A stretch of 52,531 nucleotides of DNA, taken from contig NZ_MPPI01000034.1 of assembly GCF_001895925.1 (NCBI RefSeq), positions 1-52,531 of the forward strand, written 5' to 3'. Under the pieces are notes generated by a model that did no database searches, was not told the DNA's origin, and saw nothing but the letters and a program-made list of their open reading frames with translations. Position numbers and translations under genes: made by a program. The first letter of the stretch is position 1. Each line of letters begins with the position of its first letter. This stretch comes from Phormidesmis priestleyi ULC007 (GTDB taxonomy: Bacteria > Cyanobacteriota > Cyanobacteriia > Leptolyngbyales > Leptolyngbyaceae). Positions 26,824 to 36,256 of the stretch are shown here, piece after piece.

Positions 26824-27582
26824 ATGAGCAATCTATCAACATGCCTTCGCGAAGGCACCCAACATTCCCATACCGCTGCTGAAAATACGGCATTTATGAA
26901 GTGCTTTTTGAAAGGAATTGTAGAACGGGAACCCTTCCGCAAGCTACTGGCAAATCTGTATTTGGTCTACGGCGCGTTGGAAGCAGAGCTAGAATGCCAT
27001 CGCAATCATCCCGCGATCGCTCCCATCCTCTTTCCTCAACTCAATCGCACCGCCAATTTAGAGCAAGATCTGGCATTTTATTACGGCGACAACTGGCGTG
27101 AGCAAATTGCTCCTTTACCTGCGGGTCAGGTTTATGTCGATCGCATTCACGAAGTCGCCAACACCGATCCGATCCTTCTGATCGCCCATGCCTATACCCG
27201 TTATATGGGTGATCTCTCTGGTGGGCAGGCATTGAAAAATATTGTGCGTTCGGCGTTGAAATTGCCGCCCGATCAGGGAACCGCTTTGCATGAATTTGAG
27301 CAACTGCCCACGGTAGAGGCAAAGCGTGCGTTTAAAGAGATCTATCGGGATGCATTGAACGCCTTGCCACTGGATGAGGCAGAAATTCAGCGCATTGTGG
27401 ACGAGGCAAATTATGCGTTTCATCTTAACCGGGATGTCATGCATGACTTAGAAGGCGATGTGAAGGCATTGATTGGTGATCATGTGTTTGAGTTGCTCAC
27501 CCGTCAGGATATTCCTGGTGCAACCGAGCGATCGCCGCATGGTTCTTCCAAAGAATCTGTTGTCGTGGAGTACAGCATTTAG
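26824..27582 (+). CDS. ho2: Heme oxygenase (HO2-type)
   Basis: The enzyme opens heme to biliverdin for phycobilin synthesis. The 252-residue protein has the proximal-His region near H16 (TQHSHTAAENTAF) and the distal helix YTRYMGDLSGGQ. It starts 11 bp after acsF. HO2 paralogues serve under low oxygen in Synechocystis; assignment as HO2 rests on operon context. Confidence 0.92.
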   Translation: MSNLSTCLREGTQHSHTAAENTAFMKCFLKGIVEREPFRKLLANLYLVYGALEAELECHRNHPAIAPILFPQLNRTANLEQDLAFYYGDNWREQIAPLPAGQVYVDRIHEVANTDPILLIAHAYTRYMGDLSGGQALKNIVRSALKLPPDQGTALHEFEQLPTVEAKRAFKEIYRDALNALPLDEAEIQRIVDEANYAFHLNRDVMHDLEGDVKALIGDHVFELLTRQDIPGATERSPHGSSKESVVVEYSI

Positions 27583-27678
27583 GGAGAGGGCGTTTTCTCA
27601 TCGTCATCGTACCCTTCTATGTCTTTGTCATCCGCCTATCCGTCATCCTCCACCCGTCCATCAGGAGAACACTCACTC

Positions 27679-29076
27679 ATGCAACATTTGCTGCCCACAG
27701 TTGAGTTTGATGCTCAACTGCTGCAAAAATATGATCAGCCTGTGCCACGCTACACCAGCTATCCGCCTGCAACTGAATTAACGACAGAGTTTGAAGACGT
27801 TGATTTTAGAGCCGCGATCGCAATCAGTAACTATAAAAAAACACCCCTGTCACTGTATTGCCATATTCCGTTTTGTGACAGTGCTTGTTACTTCTGCGGT
27901 TGCAATACGGTAATTACACAACGCAAAGAAATTGCTGAACCCTATTTGGGCTACTTGGTACAGCATATTCAGCAGATGGCTCAACTAATTGATAAAGAAC
28001 GCATCGTTCACCAACTGCATTTAGGTGGAGGCACACCAAACTATCTTTCCCTGAGCCAGATCGAAACGCTGTGGGCAGCAATTCATCAACAGTTTCGCTT
28101 TGATCCAAACGCTGAAATTTCGATTGAAGTTAATCCTAAATCCTTAGATCAGCACTATCTTTTCTCGTTGAAAAATCTAGGCTTTAACCGCATTAGCTTT
28201 GGCATACAGGACTTTGATTTGAAAGTGCAGGAAGCGGTCAATCGGGTGCAGCCAGAATCCATGCTGTTTGATGTGATGCAGTGGAGCCGGGATGCAGGAT
28301 TTGAACGTGTGAATGTGGATCTGATTTATGGACTCCCGTTTCAAACCCTGGAAACATTCCGCGACACCATTCGTAAAACAATTCAACTCGATCCCGATCG
28401 CATTGCCGTGTTCAACTTTGCCTATGTGCCGTGGCTCAAACCCGTGCAGAAGCGCATTCCTCAAGATGCATTGCCTTCAGCCGCTGAAAAGCTTAAGATT
28501 CTGCAAATGGCGATCGCAGAATTGACCCAACACGGGTATCAATACATTGGCATGGATCACTTTGCCAAGCCCGATGATGAATTGTCTGTGGCTCAACGGG
28601 AAGGGCAACTGCATCGCAACTTTCAGGGCTATACCACCAAGCCAGAATCGGATTTGATTGGGTTTGGGGTGACATCTATTAGCATGTTGAACGATGTCTA
28701 TATACAGAATCACAAACGTCTGAAAGACTTCTATCGGGCGATCGATGCAGAAGAACTGCCGATCAAGCGAGGCGTTACTTTGAGCCAGGATGACCTCATT
28801 CGACGCACGGTGATTATGGAATTGATGTGTCAATTTCAACTTTCACCCGATGATGTGGAAGCAAAATATCACCTCGGCTTTGATCTAGATTTTGAAACGT
28901 ATTTTGCTCAAGAAAAATTTCAACTACGCCGACTGGAAGCCGATGGCTTAATCAGACTTTCTCCCAATCATATTGAAGTTACCCCTGCCGGACGGCTACT
29001 AATCCGAAATATTGCGTCGGCGTTCGATGCTTATCTTCGGAAAAACATTACCTCTAGTTTCTCAAGATCTGTTTGA
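27679..29076 (+). CDS. hemN: Oxygen-independent coproporphyrinogen III oxidase
   Basis: This radical-SAM enzyme replaces oxygen-dependent HemF. The 465-residue protein carries the cluster motif HIPFCDSACYFCGC, HLGGGTPNYLS, and the HemN C-terminal domain (GMDHFAKPDDEL, MELMCQF). The ATG at 27679 follows GGAGAA and gives the usual N-terminus. Operon order acsF-ho-hemN supports a low-oxygen role. Confidence 0.93.
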   Translation: MQHLLPTVEFDAQLLQKYDQPVPRYTSYPPATELTTEFEDVDFRAAIAISNYKKTPLSLYCHIPFCDSACYFCGCNTVITQRKEIAEPYLGYLVQHIQQMAQLIDKERIVHQLHLGGGTPNYLSLSQIETLWAAIHQQFRFDPNAEISIEVNPKSLDQHYLFSLKNLGFNRISFGIQDFDLKVQEAVNRVQPESMLFDVMQWSRDAGFERVNVDLIYGLPFQTLETFRDTIRKTIQLDPDRIAVFNFAYVPWLKPVQKRIPQDALPSAAEKLKILQMAIAELTQHGYQYIGMDHFAKPDDELSVAQREGQLHRNFQGYTTKPESDLIGFGVTSISMLNDVYIQNHKRLKDFYRAIDAEELPIKRGVTLSQDDLIRRTVIMELMCQFQLSPDDVEAKYHLGFDLDFETYFAQEKFQLRRLEADGLIRLSPNHIEVTPAGRLLIRNIASAFDAYLRKNITSSFSRSV

Positions 29077-29162
29077 GCAGGAGAGTACATGAGTGGGAGC
29101 ATCCTATCACCCCATCACTTCGTCTTCAGAAAGATTATTCACTGTCATAAAGAAGGCAACCC

Positions 29163-31208
29163 ATGCGTATCTTAATGATTCAGCCTAACTATCATTCTGG
29201 TGGTGCCGAAATCGCTGGGAACTGGCCTCCCAGTTGGGTTCCCTATGTTGGTGGCGCTTTGAAGACCGCAGGTTTCAACGAGGTTCGCTTCGTTGATGCC
29301 ATGACTAACTATATTGCCGATGCGGATCTGGCGGAAATCATTCGCGACTATCAACCCCATGTCGTACTGGCAACGGCAATTACGCCCATGATTTACCAGT
29401 CTCAGCGCACATTGAAGCTGGTAAAAGAAGTCTGTCCAGATGCAAAAACTATCATGGGTGGGGTGCATCCAACCTATATGTACCGGGAGGTATTAAATGA
29501 AGCTGCTTGGATTGATTACATCATTCGGGGTGAGGGAGAAGAAATTACGGTTAATTTATTACGCGCGATCGCAGCGGGCACGGATGAACGAGATCGCCGC
29601 GAAATCCTGGGACTTGCCTTTCTTGAAAACGGTAAAGTTGTGGCTACCCCTGCTCACCCCCCGATCAAAGACCTGAACACGCTCACTCCAGATTGGACGT
29701 TGCTGAATTGGCCTACGTACCTGTATACGCCGCTAAATGTGCGGGTTGCCGTCCCCAACTATTCACGGGGTTGCCCGTTTCGCTGTCGCTTTTGTTCACA
29801 ATGGAAGTTTTGGCGTAAGTATCGCTCCCGTTCACCCAAACATTTCGTGGATGAAATTGAACGGCTAGTAAAAGATCACCAAATTGGATTTTTCATCCTA
29901 GCGGATGAGGAACCAACGATTAACAAATCGCGCTTCGTGGCACTATGCAATGAGTTGGTCGATCGCAACTTAGGGGTGCATTGGGGCATCAATACACGAG
30001 TTACCGATATTCTGCGCGACGAGAAGGAATTACCCCTGTATCGTCAAGCTGGCCTGGTGCATGTTTCTTTAGGAACGGAAGCAGCGGCGCAACTAAACCT
30101 CAACCTATTCCGCAAAGAAACAACGATCGCCGATAACAAACGAGCCGTGCAGCTCCTGCGTGATCATGGCATCTTGGCAGAAGTTCAATTCATCATGGGG
30201 TTGCCCAGTGAAACCCCCGAAACCATCGAGGAAACCTACCGGATGGCACGAGACTGGAAGGCAGACATGACCAATTGGAACATGTACACGCCTTGGCCGT
30301 TCTCAGAGCTATTCCAGGATTTGCAGGACAAAGTTGAAATCCGCGATTATTCCCATTACAACTTCGTCACGCCGATTATCAAGCCCGATCATATGACGCG
30401 GGAGGGCGTACTCAAAGGGGTGCTGCGTAACTATGCACGGTTTTACTCCTGGAAGTTTCTAGAGTACTGGTTTGAACCCGATCCCTTTAAGCGCCGCTAT
30501 CTCTTAGGCTGCCTCTGGGCGTTTGTCAAAACCACCCTCAACAAGCGCTTCTATAACCTGAGCCGCGTTAAGCAGAAAGGATTGCATACCGAAATTGAGT
30601 TTGGCTTTGATGAATCCAAGATTCTTTCTGCCGAGCAAATGGCTCAGTTCAAACAACCATCGGCTGATATCGATTCACTGGGCACAATTTCAGCCTGCGG
30701 TGGGCCGAATGAATCGTCAGAAACCAGTAATTACCCGAAAGTGCAGAAACCCGATGACATCATTCAGGTGGCTGTCATTGAGGCAGATGAGCAAACTCGC
30801 GTTAACTTGCGGGTAGACTTGCGTGCCCAAGAGGGAATTGAAGTGGCCAGCGAAGCCACCAATGCTGAAACAGGTATTGTGCTGCTGGAATCTATTGATG
30901 TTGACGTTGCCGTGGTGGATAGTACCTTGCCAGATATGGATCTGGTCAAGTTCATTCGCATGGCACGCAAAGCTCAAGCAAATTCCTATGTCATTCCATC
31001 CAAAATTCTGGTGCTCGTTCCCCCTGGAAACCTCTCTGTAGTATCAGACGCGATCGCGGCAGGAGCGGATGCCATCTCCTTGAAAGGTGCGCCCATTGAA
31101 CAACTGGCGAATGCCGTGAGGATTACCCATCGCAATGGGATGTATCAAGATCCGGCGATCGCCAGTCTCCTTGAGCCAGCAGTAACAGCCTGGTCGTTAG
31201 AGAACTGA
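29163..31208 (+). CDS. bchE: BchE-like radical-SAM Mg-protoporphyrin cyclase fused to a receiver domain
   Basis: Residues 1 to ~510 match BchE, the anaerobic ring-E cyclase: a B12-binding-type N-terminus (MRILMIQPNYHSGGAE), radical-SAM motif RGCPFRCRFCSQW and a C-terminal helical part. After a linker, residues ~536-681 form a two-component receiver domain with the acidic pocket (E540, D542, E543), phospho-acceptor D586 (VVDSTLPDMD) and K641 (SLKGAP). A BchE with a receiver domain is unusual. The neighbours make a low-oxygen cyclase role likely. Confidence 0.88.
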   Translation: MRILMIQPNYHSGGAEIAGNWPPSWVPYVGGALKTAGFNEVRFVDAMTNYIADADLAEIIRDYQPHVVLATAITPMIYQSQRTLKLVKEVCPDAKTIMGGVHPTYMYREVLNEAAWIDYIIRGEGEEITVNLLRAIAAGTDERDRREILGLAFLENGKVVATPAHPPIKDLNTLTPDWTLLNWPTYLYTPLNVRVAVPNYSRGCPFRCRFCSQWKFWRKYRSRSPKHFVDEIERLVKDHQIGFFILADEEPTINKSRFVALCNELVDRNLGVHWGINTRVTDILRDEKELPLYRQAGLVHVSLGTEAAAQLNLNLFRKETTIADNKRAVQLLRDHGILAEVQFIMGLPSETPETIEETYRMARDWKADMTNWNMYTPWPFSELFQDLQDKVEIRDYSHYNFVTPIIKPDHMTREGVLKGVLRNYARFYSWKFLEYWFEPDPFKRRYLLGCLWAFVKTTLNKRFYNLSRVKQKGLHTEIEFGFDESKILSAEQMAQFKQPSADIDSLGTISACGGPNESSETSNYPKVQKPDDIIQVAVIEADEQTRVNLRVDLRAQEGIEVASEATNAETGIVLLESIDVDVAVVDSTLPDMDLVKFIRMARKAQANSYVIPSKILVLVPPGNLSVVSDAIAAGADAISLKGAPIEQLANAVRITHRNGMYQDPAIASLLEPAVTAWSLEN

Positions 31209-31248
31209 TGGGATGATGGGAAACCGTCCCAACACCCATCATCCCATC
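31207..31248 (+). repeat. Perfect hairpin between bchE-like gene and desaturase
   Basis: GATGGGATGATGGG and CCCATCATCCCATC form a perfect 14-bp stem with a 14-nt loop that overlaps the stop of the preceding gene. It may act as a processing site or partial terminator. Related tracts occur near 12830 and 19490. Confidence 0.75.
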
Positions 31249-31291
31249 ACCCCATTTCCCATTTAGCCTTTCTGTGGTTGAGGATTTATTC

Positions 31292-32140
31292 ATGACTGTC
31301 AAGAACGTGTTAACAGACCCGAAACGCGAACCCGCTCTCGATTGGGTCGCTGTCATTTTCTTCGGCAGTGTTCACTTACTGGCGCTATTAGCACCCTGGT
31401 TTTTCTCCTGGTCTGCATTGGGAATTACTTTATTTCTGCACTGGCTGTTTGGCAGCATTGGGATCTGTCTGGGCTATCATCGGCTCTTGAGCCATCGCAG
31501 CTTCCAGGTGCCCAAATGGTTAGAGTATGTCATTGCCCTGATTGGAGCCACCGCGTTACAAGGCGGCCCCATTTTCTGGGTTTCAGGTCATCGGTTGCAC
31601 CATGCCTATACCGAAGATGTCGATAAAGATCCCTACTCTGCCCGTCGCGGCTTCTGGTGGAGCCACATGCTATGGATTTTCTATCCCCATGCAGAATTCT
31701 TTGAGTATGAGCAGTACCAGCGGTTTGCCCCTGATCTGGCACGCGATCCCTTTTATCGCTGGTTGAATCGCAATTTTTTACTGCTGCAATTCCCGCTGGG
31801 GCTGCTGCTGTATGCAATAGGAGGTTGGTCGTTTGTCATCTGGGGTGTGGTTGTTCGAGCCGTTTTGCTCTGGCACAGCACCTGGTTTATTAACTCGATT
31901 ACTCACATGTGGGGCTACCGTACCTTTTGCACAGAGGATAACTCCCGCAATCTTTGGTGGGCGGCGATTCTCACCTATGGCGAAGGTTGGCACAACAACC
32001 ATCACGCTTATCCTAATGTTGCCAAAGCAGGCTGGCACTGGTGGGAGTACGATCCGACCTGGTGGGCAATTTGGCTGTTAAAGAGCTTGGGTATTGCCCG
32101 AAAAGTGGTGATGCCGCCGACTGGAAAGGACACACCTTAA
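31292..32140 (+). CDS. Membrane fatty-acid desaturase (delta-9/DesF-like)
   Basis: The 282-residue protein has four hydrophobic segments and the three histidine boxes HRLLSH, HRLHH and HNNHH of acyl-lipid/acyl-CoA desaturases. The ATG at 31292 is spaced well after GAGG and is preferred to the GTG at 31274. In Synechococcus sp. PCC 7002 a desaturase (desF) belongs to the ChlR regulon, which matches this position. Confidence 0.88.
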   Translation: MTVKNVLTDPKREPALDWVAVIFFGSVHLLALLAPWFFSWSALGITLFLHWLFGSIGICLGYHRLLSHRSFQVPKWLEYVIALIGATALQGGPIFWVSGHRLHHAYTEDVDKDPYSARRGFWWSHMLWIFYPHAEFFEYEQYQRFAPDLARDPFYRWLNRNFLLLQFPLGLLLYAIGGWSFVIWGVVVRAVLLWHSTWFINSITHMWGYRTFCTEDNSRNLWWAAILTYGEGWHNNHHAYPNVAKAGWHWWEYDPTWWAIWLLKSLGIARKVVMPPTGKDTP

Positions 32141-32169
32141 AGCATAACTATGGGAGGTCAACCTAACCG

Positions 32170-33009
32170 ATGCCTACTGTCACCACAACACCTTTCACGT
32201 CTGTTTACGGTCCAGTGCAATCCTGGCGCTTTGGGCGATCGCTTGGGATTGATCCAATTGGTGCAACACCTACTTGCTCATTTAACTGTGTGTATTGCCA
32301 GTTAGGCGAAATTCAGCACCAGAGTTGCAGCCGTCAGGTTTTCATCCCAACCCAGACGATTCAACACGATCTGCAAACCTTTCGTGTTTGCGATGTGAAC
32401 ACGATTACCCTCAGCGGTAGCGGCGAGCCGACTCTAGCGCAGAATTTAGGCGAAATTCTGGGTATGGCAAAGCAGATCACCCGGAAGCAGGTCGGTGTGT
32501 TAACTAACGGTAGCTTACTGAGTGATCGCGCGGTGCGTGAGGAACTTGCCCTTGCCGATTGGGTGTCCGTCAAAGTGGATGCCATTTCTGATGGCTCATT
32601 CCGTCGCATCAATCACCCCATAACCACTCTCAACCTGCAAACCCTCTGGGCAGGGCTATTGCAATTTCGCCAAATTTATTCAGGTCACCTGGCAATTCAG
32701 ACCATGCTGCTTACAGACTGGAGCGGTCAGGATCAGACAGAGTACATCCGGCGAATGCAAGCACTAATGCCAGATGAAATTCAACTCAACACACCCACTC
32801 GCCCCCGCCCCTTAACGCATCAGCTAGAAGCCCGTGGTAATTATATCCCTGCCGATCGCCCTTATCCGACCCAGCCATTGCAGCGAGTCAAGGCTGAAGT
32901 GCTAGAGGCGTTTGGCGATCGCATTACAAGTGCAATTGGCCTTCCCGTGCGTTATCCATTACTCAAACAGGACGAACACCATGAGCCATCCGACGAACCC
33001 TTATCTTAA
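32170..33009 (+). CDS. Radical SAM protein (COG0731-like)
   Basis: The 279-residue protein has the cluster motif CSFNCVYCQ near residue 37, a SAM-binding GSGEP segment and LTNGSLL. The start (TSVYGPVQSWRFGRSLGIDP) is typical of small MoaA/PqqE-like oxidoreductases. The last 29 bp overlap the next radical-SAM gene, suggesting joint function. Substrate is unknown. Confidence 0.85.
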   Translation: MPTVTTTPFTSVYGPVQSWRFGRSLGIDPIGATPTCSFNCVYCQLGEIQHQSCSRQVFIPTQTIQHDLQTFRVCDVNTITLSGSGEPTLAQNLGEILGMAKQITRKQVGVLTNGSLLSDRAVREELALADWVSVKVDAISDGSFRRINHPITTLNLQTLWAGLLQFRQIYSGHLAIQTMLLTDWSGQDQTEYIRRMQALMPDEIQLNTPTRPRPLTHQLEARGNYIPADRPYPTQPLQRVKAEVLEAFGDRITSAIGLPVRYPLLKQDEHHEPSDEPLS

Positions 33010-33610
33010 ACTTTTAGAAATTCCTCCTGGTTATCTCAACATCATGGGCTATGTCGATGAGTCAGAAGTAAATGGACCTGGTTGTCGAGCCGTGATTTGG
33101 GTGCAAGGTTGCCTGCGGGAGTGTTCAGGGTGCTTTAATCCTGCGTCATGGTCATTTGAAATCAATCAACTGACCGCCGTGGATACCCTTGTCCATCAGA
33201 TTCTCAGCAACCCTCGCAACCAGGGTGTCACCTTTTCGGGCGGCGAACCTTTCTGGCAAGCACCTGCTCTGGCAGATTTAGCGCGTCGGGTTAAAGCCGC
33301 AGGATTAAACGTCATGTCCTTTACAGGCTTCACGTTAGAACAACTGCGATCGGAACAAGCTCCGGCAGGTGTTCAAGACTTGCTGGAGCAACTTGATGTT
33401 TTAATTGACGGTGCCTATGTGCAGTCTTTGGCAATTCACTCCCCTGATTCTCTTGTCTCCTCTAGCAACCAGCGGGTGCATCTTTTCAATCCAGCTTTTC
33501 AGGATCAGCTAACTTGGGCAAGTGATCAGATGGAAATTCACATTCTTAAGGATGGCAGTCGGATTATCACAGGATACCGGGGTCAACTAAATCTGGTGGA
33601 GCCGGAGTGA
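32981..33610 (+). CDS. NrdG/PflA-type radical SAM activating protein
   Basis: The ATG at 32981 gives 209 residues beginning MSHPTNPYLKLLEI. The cluster motif WVQGCLRECSGCFNP and the FSGGEPFWQ segment match glycyl-radical-enzyme activases. No glycyl-radical enzyme is in the window, so the partner is unknown. It overlaps the previous radical-SAM gene. Confidence 0.82.
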   Translation: MSHPTNPYLKLLEIPPGYLNIMGYVDESEVNGPGCRAVIWVQGCLRECSGCFNPASWSFEINQLTAVDTLVHQILSNPRNQGVTFSGGEPFWQAPALADLARRVKAAGLNVMSFTGFTLEQLRSEQAPAGVQDLLEQLDVLIDGAYVQSLAIHSPDSLVSSSNQRVHLFNPAFQDQLTWASDQMEIHILKDGSRIITGYRGQLNLVEPE

Positions 33611-33667
33611 TGAATCTTTCATGGTTCACAGTGAATTTATTTAAGCAAATTCAACCTTAAAAAAACT

Positions 33668-34762
33668 ATGCCACCGCTACCTTCGCTTCAAATTGGTCAA
33701 CATCTTGCCCGCTATCCCATCATCCAGGGAGGTATGGGCATTCGGATTTCTGGAGCACAGCTTGCCGCTGCCGTTGCCAATGCAGGTGGGATTGGCATCA
33801 TATCCGCTGTTGCTCTAGGACTAAACTCACCCTACTTTGATATCAACCAGCCGAATAGTTGCAAACGCAGGGAGCAATTTTTTGAGTCCAATCGGCTGGC
33901 GTTGATTGATGAAATTAGAAAAGCTCGAACGTTAAGCCCGAATGGGATTCTGGGCATCAATGCGATGGTCGTTGCCCAAGATTATGAAACGCTGGCGCGG
34001 ACAGCGGCTGAAGAAGGGATCAATCTGATTATTTCTGGCGCAGGCTTGCCGCTGCAATTGCCGGAATATGCCGCAGCACATCCAGAAGTGGCACTGGTGC
34101 CGATCGTGTCTAGCACTCGTGCAGCGCGCATTATGTGCCGCAAGTGGGAACGTCAGTATGGACGGCTACCCGATGCGTTCGTCGTGGAAAACCCTAACTC
34201 GGCAGGAGGGCATCTGGGGGCTAAATTAGAGGAACTGGGCGATCGCGCTTTGGAAGCAGAGCAGGTCATCCCAGAATTAGTGACCTATCTACAACAAGAA
34301 GTCGGTCAGGCTATTCCAGTGATTGCGGCTGGTGGAGTGTGGGATCGCGCCGACATTGAGCGGATGCTGGCATTAGGAGCGAGTGGTGTACAGATTGGCA
34401 CTCGTTTCATCACCACCGATGAATGTGATGCCGATATTCGTTACAAAGAATTTCATCTCCATGCTAAGCCAGACGATGTAGTGATTATTTCCAGTCCTGT
34501 AGGAATGCCAGGACGAGCGTTACGAAATGCGTTCGTGGAGAAGGCGATCGCAGGTTCCCCTGATTTGGAAAAACGGTGTTTGTTCAATTGTCTCTATGCA
34601 TGCAAATGCCGGGATGAACAGCAATATTACTGCATTGTTCAAGCCTTGGATAAAGCGGCACAGGGGGATATTGAAAACGGGCTGATTTTTTCGGGTAGTA
34701 ATGCTGGACGTGCCAAACACATGATACCCGTTGCTGAGCTGATGGCAGAGTTAGTTGCCTGA
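33668..34762 (+). CDS. Nitronate monooxygenase (NPD family)
   Basis: The 364-residue FMN-binding TIM barrel shows IIQGGMGIRISG at the start, AGGIGIISAV, VENPNSAGGHLG, VIAAGGVWDR and GASGVQIGTRF. A C-terminal cysteine-rich stretch (CLFNCLYACKCRDEQQYYC) is typical of a subgroup with unclear function. It is the last gene of the + strand island block before the IS remnants. Confidence 0.88.
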   Translation: MPPLPSLQIGQHLARYPIIQGGMGIRISGAQLAAAVANAGGIGIISAVALGLNSPYFDINQPNSCKRREQFFESNRLALIDEIRKARTLSPNGILGINAMVVAQDYETLARTAAEEGINLIISGAGLPLQLPEYAAAHPEVALVPIVSSTRAARIMCRKWERQYGRLPDAFVVENPNSAGGHLGAKLEELGDRALEAEQVIPELVTYLQQEVGQAIPVIAAGGVWDRADIERMLALGASGVQIGTRFITTDECDADIRYKEFHLHAKPDDVVIISSPVGMPGRALRNAFVEKAIAGSPDLEKRCLFNCLYACKCRDEQQYYCIVQALDKAAQGDIENGLIFSGSNAGRAKHMIPVAELMAELVA

Positions 34763-34845
34763 ATTGTCAGCTCTCATCCTGCTGGAGTTGCAACCCAATA
34801 ACAGCGGGTGAAATGATCAATGGTTCGGACAATTTTTGGCAGGAA

Positions 34846-34899
34846 AGCTATCTATCGGATAGGGTGCCCATACAAACAAAGCGCACCGGATAGATAGCT
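34846..34899. repeat. Inverted repeat at left edge of IS4-type remnant
   Basis: AGCTATCTATC and GATAGATAGCT form an 11-bp perfect stem directly before the transposase start. It probably belongs to the IS end. The rest of 34763-34845 shows no gene. Confidence 0.5.
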
Positions 34900-35534
34900 A
34901 TGAAAGCCATTGTACAGAGCCTACTGACGAAAGTTGGCGTTTTCGCAAACCGCAAGTGACCTTTTTCGTGACGCTGTTTTCGACGATTTTGATTGTCTGT
35001 GGCAAGGTGAACTTCACGAACTTGAGCCGCTACAGTGAGTTGAATGAGAAAACGTATCGACGGCAGTTCACTGGACGAGTCTGGCACGTCTCATTGAAAC
35101 GGGAGATTCGAGTCGTCTACCTGATTGACCGTCGCCTTCCCAATCGAGTTCGCACCTGCTTGCTGTTCAGTACCGATGTCGAACAAGACCCCAAGCAGAT
35201 TGTCCAGTTCTATAAATTGCGCTTCGGGATTGAATTTCTCTTCCGCGATGCCAAGCAGTTTACGGGACTGAGTGATTGCCAAGCCCGTGACCTCTTGAAG
35301 TTAGACTTTCATTTCAATGCCAGTTTTACCGCTCTCAATCTGGCGAAGTTCGACGCGCATCACCAGCACCAGGGTCAAGACCCATTTGTGTTCTCGATGG
35401 CAAGTGCCAAACGTCGTGCCTTCAACCAACCCCTGCTCGAACGATTTATGGCCAACTTAGACTTGGAGCCGAGTGTGATTAAATCTCATCCCAACTTCTC
35501 AACCCTTTGCGATTACGGCACTATCGCCGCCTAA
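34900..35534 (+). pseudogene. IS4-superfamily transposase, internally deleted
   Basis: An ATG frame (MKAIVQSLLTKVGVFANRK) ends at a stop, and the next frame continues with TFFVTLFSTILIVCGK. It then jumps from ..YRRQF to the C-terminal half, which holds the IS4 Y-(2)-R-(3)-E-(6)-K signature (YKLRFGIEFLFRDAK). The middle of the DDE domain is absent. The 3' end abuts a TnpB fragment. Confidence 0.75.
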
Positions 35535-35941
35535 ACCTGTCCGGTCAGGCAGCAAAGTCAGGGCTGAACAAAGCGATTCTGGATGCCGCATGGGGAGAAC
35601 TCAAACAGAAGACATCTGCTGTGGCTGCAAAGTCAGGCAATCTCGTCTGGAGTGTCAACCCGCGCTGTTCGTCCCAGGAATGCTCGGTCTGCCACTTTGT
35701 TAGCCCCACCAATCGGGCGGGTGAAAAGTTCCTCTGTGAGAGTTGCGGCGCAATCGAGGATGCTGATACGAACGCTTCATCCAACCTCAGATTCAGAGGC
35801 ATGGTGGAGCTTGGGATTAGTTTAGATGCTGTACTGAGAGTCCCTCAGAAACAGGGTAAAATCACGCCCTTGGAGTTATCACTGGCGTTAGCGGGTGAGC
35901 CGGGGAACCCTCAGTCCTTGATTGAGTGGAGGGGAGCATGA
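35531..35941 (+). pseudogene. TnpB (IS605 OrfB) C-terminal fragment
   Basis: The frame encodes about 135 residues: the helix before the zinc ribbon (SGLNKAILDAAWGEL), the zinc ribbon (CSSQECSVCHF ... CESCGA) and the last RuvC acidic residue region (EDADTNASSNLR). The N-terminal RuvC/wedge domains are gone. The element's 3' end (35942 to ~35999) has a short CCCAAAGGGTTGGG fold, the region where omegaRNA is normally encoded. Confidence 0.8.
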
Positions 35942-35999
35942 GCAATCAACTCCCGGAATCCGCGTCCATACCCAAAGGGTTGGGCGTAGAGGATGTCAA

Positions 36000-36107
36000 T
36001 AGAATGACCGTTTGTTGGTCTAACCAGTGTTTCAGAGTTTGAGCATCAATCGTCTGTAGGGTGTTGGTTTGCAAAGATGAGGAGCGGTTAAAGCCGAAAA
36101 AATTCAT
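36000..36107 (-). pseudogene. Rhodanese-family gene, N-terminal fragment cut by IS
   Basis: The minus strand reads MNFFGFNRSSSLQTNT, then IDAQTLKHWLDQQTVIL, the start of a rhodanese-like domain. After about 36 codons it runs into the TnpB element end. The gene was divergent from arsR and probably shared its operator. Confidence 0.65.
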
Positions 36108-36187
36108 GTTAGGGTTTCCTTGGGGTTCAGCAGAAATGATGGCAAGGGAACAAATCATCTCGCGCTCAAACTTAATTCTTTTTAGGC

Positions 36188-36211
36188 TATACTACTATAT
36201 AGTAATATAAT
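36188..36211 (+). promoter_or_regulatory. arsR promoter/operator
   Basis: TATACTACTATATAGTAATATAAT-type sequence: the core ACTATATAGT is a perfect palindrome, and the right half TATAGTAATATAAT contains the -10 box (36206-36211). Thirteen of 14 bases match the site in front of the SQR operon at 12573-12586. It fits an autoregulated ArsR repressor that also controls the divergent rhodanese gene. Confidence 0.65.
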
Positions 36212-36256
36212 TAGTCGATTAAAATAGTAAGCTAGTTGAAGTCTATTCCTCTACGT

